Assembly (NCBI GenBank): GCA_010093515.1
Contig: MU001681.1
Coordinates: 385,566-449,565, forward strand
Length of the DNA: 64,000 nucleotides
Origin: Lineolata rhizophorae
Lineage: Eukaryota; Ascomycota; Dothideomycetes; Lineolatales; Lineolataceae
Direction of reading: 5' to 3'
Shown here piece after piece: positions 54,429-64,000 of the stretch. Position 1 is the first letter of the stretch. Each line of letters starts with the position of its first letter. The translations under genes and the position numbers were made by a program. The notes under the pieces were generated by a model. It saw only the letters and a program-made list of their open reading frames with translations, searched no databases and was not told where the DNA came from.

Positions 54429-57400
54429 TCAGAAATTCTGGGCCGCGATGAGCGGCTGGGGCGGCGGGGCCATGCTAGCCATGGCGGCGTGGAAGTCGGC
54501 GGCGGGGGCGGAGACGCCGGAGCCGGCGGCGGCGGCGAGGGCGGACTCGTTGAGGAAGGCGGCCGTGGCGGCGGCCTCGTGGTCCGAGGGCGACTCCTCC
54601 TCGAGCGAGCCGAGCTGGTCGTCCTCGTTGTCGAGGTTCTCGAGGTCCTCCTCGGAGAAGTTGCCGACGGGCTCGCCGTCCTGGCGGGGCTCGTGGGTGC
54701 GGCGGTGTCTGTTTGGAGGGGGTGTGTGGTTAGCGATATGGTGAGGGTTTTGGGGGAGGAGGGGGGGGAGGGCCAAAGGCAGAGGACGCGCGATGGGACA
54801 GCGCGAAAACCCCCCAAGGAAAAAAAAAAAAGGAATGGAAACTTACTGAGCAAGGTTATCCGACCGTGAGAAGGCCTTGTTGCACAGCGGGCAAACGTAC
54901 GGTCTCTCCTGCGTGTGGGTGCGCACGTGCCTATCGTTTAAGCGCTGGATGTCAGCGGCTGCCAAAATTGCAGGGACCGGGGGATCAAGAGCTAAAGGCA
55001 ATGAGAGCGGTGCAATCACAGCCGCCGACGCAGGATCTCGTTCAATAAAAAAAGTGTGTCGGAGAACAAAGAGTTTCACATATACGTAAAAGCTTAAAAT
55101 AGGGGCGCTAAAAAGGAAAAAAAACTTACCGCTTAAGATGCTCTAACCTCTTGAACAGCCGCCCACACGTCGGAATCGGGCACGAATGCGACTTCTGGGG
55201 ATACGGGCCCAGCTCCATCATGGTCGCGCTGCGCGCGCGACGGAAGACGCCCGGCCCGCCAGCGCCGGAACCCGCGTTCGCCGTGCGGGCCAGCGCGCTG
55301 TGCTGCAGCGGGGCCGCCGTCGTGGTGACGGGCGGCTGCTGCTGCTGCTGCTGCTGAGGCTGCGGCTCGGCCGAGTAGTCGCCGCCGTTGGTCAGACTGG
55401 CGAGGTCGTCCTGGGGCAGCTGCAGGGCGCCCATGGGCTGCTGGACGGGGCTGCCCTCGACCGTGGCCAACGGGGTGCCGTGGCGGGACAGGTCGACCAT
55501 CTCCGCCTTGGGCTGCTGCATGTGCGGCGCGCCGCCGTACGGCCCGCCGTTCATGGAAGCGGCCGCGGCCGCGGCCGCGCCGCCTATGCCGACGCCGTGG
55601 TGGCTCGGCGGCGACTCGTGGCTCGACTCCTCGACCTCGGCCACGGGCATCACCGAGCTGGACATGGAGCGGCGGAGGTCGCTGGGGCGATGGACGGCGT
55701 GAGCGCCCGTGGCGCCCGTGGCGGTGACGGCGGCGCTGACGCCCGTCGAGAGCGACGAGCGGCGGCGGCGCTGCTTGTACGTCGGCGATCCCTCGATGAC
55801 GGAGTAGACGTTCGAGGGCGGGAAGTTGCGGGGCATGCCGGAGAACTGGGGGCCGGGGCCCGCGCCGCCAGCGCCTCCAGCTCCGCCGCCCAGGCTGGAC
55901 GGCGGCAGCTGCATGAGCGGGTTGAAGCTGTTGGACACGCCCAGGTCGGGGATCGCCGAGTAGAGGCCCGTGTCCTCGTTCGCGATGTAGGCGGGCTCTG
56001 TCCCCAGTGAGATGGAGTGCTGCGGGGGTGTGAGCGGCTCGAAAGACATGCCTCGAGTGCTGTAGTCCTCGTAGTGCGACGACACGAAGGACGGCGCGGG
56101 CGAGTACTCCATGTACGCGGGCATGGAGCTGTGCCGCTGGTGCACCTGCGAGATCGGGATGCCGTTGCGGTCGTACTGCATCGGCGGCGCGTACTCGCCG
56201 CGCTCCCGGCTCTTGACGACGGCGTTGTTCATGCCTGGCGGCATGGACGCCTGATTGAAGTGGCTCATCTGGCCAAGGCCCTCTTCGGACACGGGAGGCA
56301 TCGGTTGCGGGATGGAAGGGGGCGGCATCGAATCCATCGCGCGCATTACCGGCGACGTCGATTGTGAGAACTGGGCCTGGACGTTGGTGTTGAAAGACGA
56401 CGAGTTCGTCTGCTGCGCCTTAGTGAGCTGCTCGAAGAGCGATTGCGACGAATCGAATTCGAAGGACAGCGCCGGCTCGCTGACGGCTACGGTGGTCGCC
56501 TCCTGGCCCATCTTTTCTCTTTTCAGGTCGCGTTCCAACGCATCCAAAAAGAGCCTGTCGTGCGGTACACTGTACCAATAGAAGACCTTCTGTTTCTTCT
56601 GCGTCCTGATGCAGTTGTTCTTGTAAAGGAAGTCAAGGAATGCGCTCTTCGGCTCCTCGAGAGAAGCGTCGGTACCAGACTTGAGGTTGCGCAGGTCGGA
56701 GAAGATGCCCTCCTCGAACTTCTTCGAGTTCTTCACCGGGCGGCCAAAGGCCTGGAATCGAAAGGAGAGACATCGCACGATGTCGGTGCCCGAAATGTGG
56801 AAGAGATTATTCCTGCGCGCAAACGTCAGTCGGGAGGTGTCTTCGCAGGAGTTGACACCACTAGCTACAGCAGTAGCGATAACAGCAGTAGCGACAGTCG
56901 AAGGAAGCGATGCGGTCGCGTCCGCCGTGAGCCGATGTAGCGAAGTGGGGAACCGCGGAGGCGGATGAGGGCGGAAGGGCAGTTCGGCGACTCACCATAG
57001 AACGCACGAAACGTATTCGCCCGTAGGCAGCAAAAATCTCCTGATGTACTGGTCGTGTTGCCAGTCGACAGGAGCGGAGATGAGAAAGTATTTTACTGTA
57101 GAAGCAAGCGCAAAAAAAGGTGGTAGGGTTAGCGCGACCGATGTTTCGACAGACGGGTTGAGACGAGATGGATGGGAGTTGTTTTGCGATGCGATGCGAT
57201 GCGACGCAGCGATGGTTTTGGACGACACCACAACAATTGGAAATGAAGAAAAATATTGAAAAATTCAAAAATTATACGGCGGGCATAATTGTGCTTCTTT
57301 TTCGGGATGATGAGATGGAGGATGCGACACTTACGATTATCGACCTGCTGGAGGGCAACAATGGACTCGGGAGGCAGGCTGTTTTGGGCCTCCTGGTCGA

Positions 57401-57467
57401 GGAGGAAAGTCTCAGGCGCGACAGAGCGCGACTGCGGAGGCATGGAGGCGTGGGCGTTTGAATACAT
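54429..57467 (-). CDS. ste12: Ste12 transcription factor with two C2H2 zinc fingers
   Basis: Five exons: 57467-57335, 57095-56996, 56812-55130, 54930-54847 and 54708-54429, giving 759 aa. The STE DNA-binding domain spans about residues 40-190: [80 protein letters not shown] and [21 protein letters not shown] long Pro/Ser/Gln region with a Gln run follows. Two zinc fingers lie near the end: Cys622/Cys627/His640/His644 and Cys652/Cys655/His668/His672. This layout is that of filamentous-fungal Ste12/SteA, target of the Fus3/Kss1-type MAP kinase in mating and invasive growth; yeast Ste12 lacks the fingers. Introns interrupt both fingers, and the 84-nt exon 4 is a symmetric cassette. A TGAAACA element lies at 58050-58056, about 580 bases upstream. 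Confidence 0.97.
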
Positions 57468-58049
57468 GATGGCGCAGACGAAAGGGCGACCGCGACGAGA
57501 CTTGTCGTGTCGTGGTCAGGCGACGGGGAGCGTGGCAGGCCGCGCTCGGGCGGGCTCTCTCTCTCTCAGTCTCTCGATCTCTCGTCCTTGGCCCGAAGAT
57601 AAAAGGGTCGGAGCAATTGATACAAGTTACGAGCTTTCCGCGACGGGACCGGCCGGATGTCGAAGCAGATTGCGGGCTAAGCGGCGACTGTGGTGAAGCG
57701 CAGAACGAAGGAAAAGCGCCCAGCGAGGGTTTGAGCGGAGTATAATAGCAAAGCGAAGACGAAGGGGGGGGGGTGTGGGTGTTGCGCGGGGTCCTCCTCT
57801 TCCCGTTTCCTTTTTCTTTTTTTTTTTCCCCTTCTTATTCCTCTCTCCCCTGCGACTTGCGAAGAAGAAGAAAACGGAAAAGGCGAGGGCCTGCCTCGTC
57901 GCGGCGCGCTGGGGCAAAACAAGTCGGGTTGCGGGCTTAACGGGAGTGAAGGCTCGCAACGTGCTCGACGTCCGAGGTTGTTCGACGATAATGTACGGCG
58001 AGAAGGGGAAAGGGTGCGCGTCGGCCGCTGGCTGTCGCTCTTAGCTTCT

Positions 58050-58056
58050 TGAAACA
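58050..58056 (+). promoter_or_regulatory. TGAAACA, candidate pheromone-response (Ste12-binding) element
   Basis: Exact match to the yeast pheromone-response element, 583 bases upstream of the ste12 ATG. A single 7-mer is expected by chance every few kilobases, so the call is weak. Confidence 0.25.
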
Positions 58057-58774
58057 CTCGGGGGTGGGAACGGGCAGAGGTTATGGTTTGAGGACGGGCC
58101 AGGGGGAGCAGACGCCGACGTGAAACCGCTAAGCGGCCAATCTATTTCGGGGGCTAAGCCGGCGCCTTTGGCACGCCCCCCGGGCTCGTCGCGCGGCACC
58201 CCCGGCCCCGGCCCTGGCGCCCTGCGCCCGGCGCCCGCCCGCGCGCCGTCCGCGCCCTCCACTGCCCGCGAGTCGCCGCGCCCAGCCACCGCCCGCCGCC
58301 GCCGCCCGCCGCCCGGCAGCCCATCCCTCCCCCGGCCGAGCGAGGGCCGCGCCCGCCCGCCCACGTCCACTCGCTGGCTCGCGCGCCGGCTCTTCTGGCT
58401 AAGCCAGGCTGCGCGCGCGCCAACGTGCCCGGCCCGGCGAACGTGGACCGAATCGCAGCCCGGCGGGGAGAGGCCGCCCGGGGTGGAGCTGGCGCCCGCA
58501 TCCGTCGCCCGTCACTCGCAGGACTCGCTCGGCGACGAAGGAAGGTGGGTACCTGCTGGCTGACGGTCGACGCTACAGATTAAGGTAGACGGGTAAGCTT
58601 CTTTCTCGTTCGTCGGCTGGGGCGATCGGGGCGAGAAGAAGACCCTTTTGCGAGGGGAATTGGAGAGAGAGGGAGAGAGAGCGAGGGCCGGTTGTTGATC
58701 ACCTCTTCCCGCCTCCGCCGCCGCCCTGGCCTGGCCCGGCGGATTCCTGGGTTCTTACTAGGGCTAATCCTGAC

Positions 58775-58794
58775 CTTGCCTTGCCTTGCCTTGC
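58775..58794. repeat. (CTTGC)4 microsatellite
   Basis: Four exact cttgc units. Confidence 0.9.
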
Positions 58795-59817
58795 CCTGCT
58801 TCCCGGCCTACGCTCCAGCCAACTCGTAATAAGCGGCGCCTGCTATACCTATGTAGTCCGCAGGCACGCCCGTAGCTTGCTTTTTAGACTTCCCGCTGCC
58901 GGCAGAACAGCAAAAGAACCGACGGGGCAAGAAGAGGCGGCTGTGATACATGTCGCTCGGGTGCGCTGGTGATGGTCCAGGCGTGGGCCCTGGCAGGGCC
59001 GGCACTTGGCATCCAACGAGCCCTTGTTTCCTCCTCATCTGGTTCTGCAAGCGCACGCACGCATCGATCCATCCAACGCATGCACACAGCCCGCTCCGCA
59101 CACGCTCGCGCCCTTGCGGAGTAGATGCTGGTCCCCTCGGACGACAGATTCATCCCTCGAATCCCGTGAGCAAACAACAGCGGGGAGACGGCGCGCGCAT
59201 GCGAACCCACGCACGAACCCACGTACACACGTACGCAAGCACACTCGAGGGATAATTATCTCGAGCCAGGCCACCTTGCGCGCACGCTCGCACCGGACTC
59301 TCCTCTGCCCAACGAAATTTCCGTATGTATGCACGGGAATACCTACATACATGCCTGCCTACGGCATGTACCCCTTTTCCCTTGCTTTGCGCGGGCGCGC
59401 GCCGCCGGCTCGTTCGTTTTTCTTTCATTTTGCGCGTGGGCGACGATGATCAGTTTCTCGCCGGATGATAAGTCACTTTCCCTTTCCACTCCGGCAGCGG
59501 CGTACGGAGTACGTAGGTAGCATGGCTTCCGGCGCTGCGAGCGTGCACGCGCCTCCTTCGGGCCTCTCCCAATTGAGCAAAATGGAAACTGAGTAGCCGG
59601 CGAGCGCCATGGCGCCATCAGAGCGCGCGACTGCAAGTCAGTACACATACTGCGTGCGTACTAGTACGACGCCTTCCAAGCTTTTGGCTGGCGCGCGCGG
59701 GGCAGAGAGTGGTTTGCATGTGCGGCGGGCCGAGCAGCTTCACTTTCCCCCCGTTCCCGGTCCGGATCCCCAGAGGGCGACCTGCGGGACCGCGCCGGCC
59801 GAGCGTGCGAAAGTACT

Positions 59818-59850
59818 ACCTACGTACATACATACCTACCTAGGTATACC
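59818..59850. repeat. palindrome-rich tacctacgta/taggta cluster
   Basis: A run of overlapping steps (acctacgtacatacatacc, then tacctaggta) forms short inverted repeats. Related motifs occur at 59505-59520, 60784-60806, 60876-60898 and 62928-62945. Confidence 0.6.
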
Positions 59851-62800
59851 CAAGGCATTCCCGAATCGTGCACCCGTACCGAGACCCGCGCCGACTAAAC
59901 CGTTGAGTTTCGCTCGCTGGCCTTTTCGGTTGCTTTTTTGCGCCTTGGCTCGTATGTATCGGGCAATGAGCGCCGTTGAGCCCTGGCGTCGATCGTCGGA
60001 CCGACGGCCCTTTCCAAGGAGCAAGAAGCAACGGTACCGATGATAAGCAGCAGACTCGCACACCCGGAGCTCCTTCCGCGTAGAGGAAAACCAAAAGGAG
60101 ATGGGATGCGGGATGCCACGGTTTGTTCAAAGGGGACGATGAGAGTGACGTTGATGACGCCGCCATATGGTTCTCTCGATCGACAACAGACATAATGTGT
60201 AACTCGAGAGGATTTAGGACCAACCAAAATAGTGGAAGTGAAGCTTGTCTTGTCAGACTCACGGCAGGATGGATGACCAACACGACTACCAACACAGACG
60301 ACTCAGAATCAGGACCACTTTTTACTATTTACATTGCCTAGGATTCGGTCCCGGCTCCAACCTTACTAACGCTTCTCTTATTCTCAGTAGAGTGATAATG
60401 TCTCACTATATCTCCGCGGGTCATGGAATAGCAAAATCTGGAATCCTTTGCTTACGTCGATGATGAATCGCCGCATTTGCTTCCCCGACTCGCAAAACCC
60501 GCATGACAAACAACCACAGGTCCACAATGACAACAGAAGTGGGACTCAACCTAAAGCCTCATCCAGCCATAACGGAGGCTAGGCCAAGCCCAAGCCCCGT
60601 TTGTGACAACCGTGACCCAACATCAGCGACGCCACGAGATCCACCTGTGTAACCGCTTTAGGCAATGAGCTCTCCCAAATAGCTTTGGGCGCGGGAACAA
60701 AGAAATTTTTCCCAAGGGCGTTTTTCTAGGGCGTTTTCCCTTTCCTTTGCGCTTCTCGCACGCGAGTCGTGCTTCTTCCGCAAGGTACCTACGGAGTCCT
60801 CCGTACTACGCGACCTACAACAGCCCGAGTCCGGCTGGCTCTCGGTTCAGCTGGTGCCAAAGTGTAAACGGGTTGTACTCCGTAGGAGGTAAGTACATAT
60901 CCAGCTCTCCACCGTCCGGCCGTCCGACGATAAAGTTACGGCTTGCGCAGGTCGCCCAGTATCCATCCGGCAAGGCGCAGCGGGCCGGCCTACATGTAGT
61001 GCAGTATCATCTATACGCGCATACGGACAGGAAGCTTCGCTTGCTCTGTGACTTCCTCCCACGTCGCCTCGCGCATTGTGGCTTGAGGCGGGCGCAAAGC
61101 CTACACATACCCGCAAAGGGTGAACGCCGCTACGCTCGACCCCCGTGAACGGCTATGTACGTGCATTGTACATACCTCCGGACGACTCTCTCCGCGCCAA
61201 GCCTGATCTCCGGTCTGAAACGCGGCTCGCAGCCGTCGGACGTGTGTTCGCTGCGAACAGCTCCGTCGGCCGCGGGGCGTGCAGCGGAAGCAACAGCAGG
61301 GCGGGCTCGCAGGACGGGCGGAGACGGAGTGAGGGACACATCAGGAAAGCTCACATGGGGGGGAGCGTTCGGTCTCACGCAGCCGCAGTACGATTTGGCT
61401 TGCGAGGACGTTGGGATGTAGCACAGCAGCGTGCATGCACTATGCACATGAGGATGTACCCAGCAAAGCCCGCCTTGGCCCTTGGGATGTGGTGACGACG
61501 ACCCGGCCCGGGGACCGCTCCTCTCATGGACGGAATCGACCGGACGGCCGACGGTTGCGCCAGGCTCCCCACGTACAGACGAGTGGATGTAGGCAAGCTC
61601 TCGTCCGGACTTGGCCGCCCGCTTCGCGCCGCAAAACCAAAAGTCACCTCCCAGAATAAGCCGTCGAGAGGAGCTCGCGGAGAGACAGATGCAACCAAAA
61701 AGGCAGACCGGACCGGAAGCCAGGGTAGGGGGAGTGGGGGAAGACGTTGGGAGTTAACCCTGCCCGGCTACCGCGACGCCAGCGCGCCAGTCTGAGCGCC
61801 CCGGTTGGACGCGGCGCCACTCAGGCTAAAACCGGCGCGCTTGTCTTAGGATTCACCGGGGCCAATGGCCGGGGGTCATTGGACCAGCTTGCCCGTGTTT
61901 CAGGAACTCGAGTGAAAAAAAGGAAAAAAGTTAAGGAAAAGGGAAAAAAAGAAAAAGGTCCGAGATCGGTCACGGGGACTTGTGCATGGGGTGGTGCAAG
62001 GGTGGCTCAGACCCGGAGGCTCCCGCGGCGAATCAGCGTCCAGGATTGGCCTGGACGTTGAGCGGGACCGGTGGCTGTGGACCGCCACGGCCTGCGAGGG
62101 TTGCGCGCTGGCGTTGAGTGCAACGCTGCAAGCGCCCGCAGCGGGGCGGGCCAAAACCTCCGTCCTTCTTTTTTTTTTTTTTTTTCTGGTGTTCTCCTCT
62201 TCCAGTTGCCCATAGGCTCTTCGTTCTGCCTGGGCCGTACGCACCCGCCCGTTTCTTGCCCGCCGTCCGCCCGGCGCCCCCGCTCTCGGCGGCTGCCGGC
62301 GAACGAAAGGCTGGCCCGGCCAGGCTTATTTTGGAGCCCGAGCCCGAGCGGCGGCGAGCGGAGCGCCTCCAGTCGGCCGGGGACGACGACGTCGCAAAGG
62401 ATTGACTGGCTGTCGTGCGAGCTTCGTCGGCTCGATCTAATCAACGTGGGCGACGGCGGTTGCTCGCGTTCCACCTCCGACTGACGCACGCGCGCGCTCG
62501 CCATCCTTGGGCTTCCTTGGCCGGTGGTGCCCGGGCCCGGGGCCCAAGTCCAACCCATTGTTCGTCGCCTTTGTTCTCCTGTTTTTTTTTTTTAATTCTT
62601 TTTTGCGATGGCTTGGCAACCGTGTACGACGCCCGGTGATGCTATTGTTGGGTATACATACGCTCAACGCGCCGCTCCGATCCTGCTTGTGCTCTCCTCC
62701 GTCAGTGCACCAAGGGGGGACGCGAGCCGCCCGGCTGGCGCCGGAGAGCTCGTGTTGTATAGGTGCGTGCGGCATCCGACGTGCAAGTTGGGACATGTCT

Positions 62801-64000
62801 GCGGCGCCGCGCTCCGCCCGGCCATAGTTCGGAGTACGAAGCAGACAACTCTGCCAGGCGCAGAATAATGACCGGCCGGGCGACAAGCGACGCGCGTGGC
62901 TGTCTTTTTTTGGCATTGCCTGCCGGAGTAGGTTGTATGTAGGTAGTCATCAGGAAACCTTCGCGCCCTCCACGCCAAGCCCGCGAAAAAGGGGAGGCCG
63001 AACAAGGCGCGAGAACAGCCGGCGCGTGCCGGCCGCCGTGGGCGACGGACCTCCTCCGCCCGTACGTAATCTTAACGGCCGGGCCGGTGGGCGGAAAGGC
63101 GCCGTAGACACCCAGCATAGGCGCAGAGCTACCCGCCGAAGGCCAGGAGCTGTGGCCGTGGCTCTTCTTCCTTTCTTTCTGCCTGAGGCCTCGCCGGCGT
63201 CGTCCTCCGGCCGGCAAGCGATCAGGGAGGATTAACCGTGCATGACCGCCCCGCGATGCCGATTCTACATGTTCCCGCCCATTCCTGATGGATCATCAGC
63301 CGCGCAGATGGATATGCACCCCAGTTGCGATCTCGGACGGGGAGAGGAGCGGAGGGGGGCGCGCACAACGCCCACGCGCAAGCGTCCGTGTGCGCGCACG
63401 CCTGGGTTCGCGCTCTCTTCGCATTTCCCATGCAGGCACTCCAGCCCGGCGAAACATCAACTGGGGTTCTCAAACTTCACAACCCGCGCGCAGAGCCCCC
63501 CTTGCCCGCCGCCCGCCGCTGCCCGCCGCCCGCTCGGCCGGACTTTGCCCTTCCCATGTCCCCACGCCGCTGCGGGCGGGCCGCGCGCCACGCAGATGCC
63601 TCAGGAACAGGCAGGTTACCTGCGCTAGCGTCTTCTTGTCGGGCAGCGCGGCCGGCTGCAAGGTTTTTGAGTCTCGAAACCTCGGTTGCCGTGGGCTCGC
63701 TTGAGCATTGCCTGCAGGAGGCGCCGGCTCCGAGCGCCCTGCGTTGGTGCAGTGCGTTCAATTAGTCACTTTTGCTCTGCATGTGCACGGCCGGTCCGGC
63801 CCTCTCTAGTCTGTCTGGCTAGAGCGGGAACAACTTGTTCGTCGTCCACACTTCCCCCGCCTAGCCCCCCTCCCCGGGGCCCGGTGCTCAACCTCGTATT
63901 TCACAAACCTAATAACTGCCGTCACGGATTGCTTTTCCTTGCTCCGATCAGTTTTCTCTGCTCGCCGCCGAGATTGGTCCTAGAACGTTGACTGACCAAG

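Larger units (their letters stand above)
57468..64000. other. 6.5 kb GC-rich region upstream of ste12
   Basis: No supportable gene. 57,470-58,600 is the probable ste12 promoter/leader, with CT runs (57,555-57,590), A/T runs (57,815-57,835) and extremely GC-rich DNA (58,150-58,500). From 59,000 on, short palindromic motifs built from cggagtac and tacctacgtaggta recur. Long open frames exist on both strands, as expected at this GC content, but they carry no family motif and none is favoured over its antisense partner. T-runs lie at 62168-62183 and 62582-62593. Confidence 0.6.

Noticed and set aside
55186-56010. 274-aa frame antisense to ste12
   Set aside because: Arises from the biased codon use of ste12 exon 3; sequence is Arg/Ala/Gly-rich with no family features.
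57468-64000. Long GC-rich frames on both strands
   Set aside because: Frames of similar length occur in all six registers, with no motif and no splice-consistent model; expected by chance at this GC content.

Overview
This window looks like nuclear chromosomal DNA of a filamentous ascomycete (Pezizomycotina). The evidence is compact protein genes with short GT...AG introns (mostly 50-120 bp), pyrimidine-rich promoters, and a gene set that includes Ste12 with two C2H2 fingers, HapE/Hap5, a one-exon Hsf1 and fungal-type mitochondrial S10. Class level cannot be fixed from sequence alone; a GC-rich Dothideomycete is a guess. I rebuilt splice models by eye for most genes, and in each the exon phases close and the stop falls in frame.

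Layout. 0.3-8.5 kb: phytanoyl-CoA dioxygenase-like enzyme, Vps45 (six exons) and heat-shock factor Hsf1, all on the minus strand. 8.5-15.7 kb: a 7 kb stretch with no supportable gene. 15.7-19.5 kb: an FAD amine oxidase (amadoriase/sarcosine-oxidase type) and TRAPP subunit Trs33, plus strand. 19.5-25.8 kb: a gene-poor, AT-richer stretch holding coding debris, including a fragment of PRP39. 25.8-33.3 kb: dense block of ARMT1-like DUF89 phosphatase, GDP-mannose transporter and Nudix hydrolase (minus), then phosducin-like Plp1 (plus). 33.3-43.2 kb: GC-rich leader region, HapE, a small orphan protein and cytosolic malate dehydrogenase (plus). 44.3-49.2 kb: cyclin H/Ccl1 and mitochondrial Rsm10 (minus), then purine nucleoside phosphorylase (plus). 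50.3-51.6 kb: an atypical fungal protein kinase next to an AT-rich tract. 54.4-57.5 kb: Ste12 (minus). 57.5-64 kb: GC-rich DNA with short palindromic motifs and no supportable gene.

Most genes are conserved housekeeping genes: vesicle traffic (Vps45, Trs33, Vrg4), transcription (Hsf1, HapE, Ccl1, Ste12), mitochondrial translation (Rsm10) and central metabolism (Mdh, PNP). They are not a pathway cluster. Accessory-looking material is confined to the gene-poor stretches and their edges (amine oxidase, kinase, orphan fragments).

I found no clear undescribed system. The observations I rate highest are: the 84-nt Ste12 exon whose skipping would stay in frame and rebuild one zinc finger from two; a displaced PRP39 fragment; the duplicated coiled-coil tail of Rsm10; and the orphan 122-aa protein downstream of hapE.
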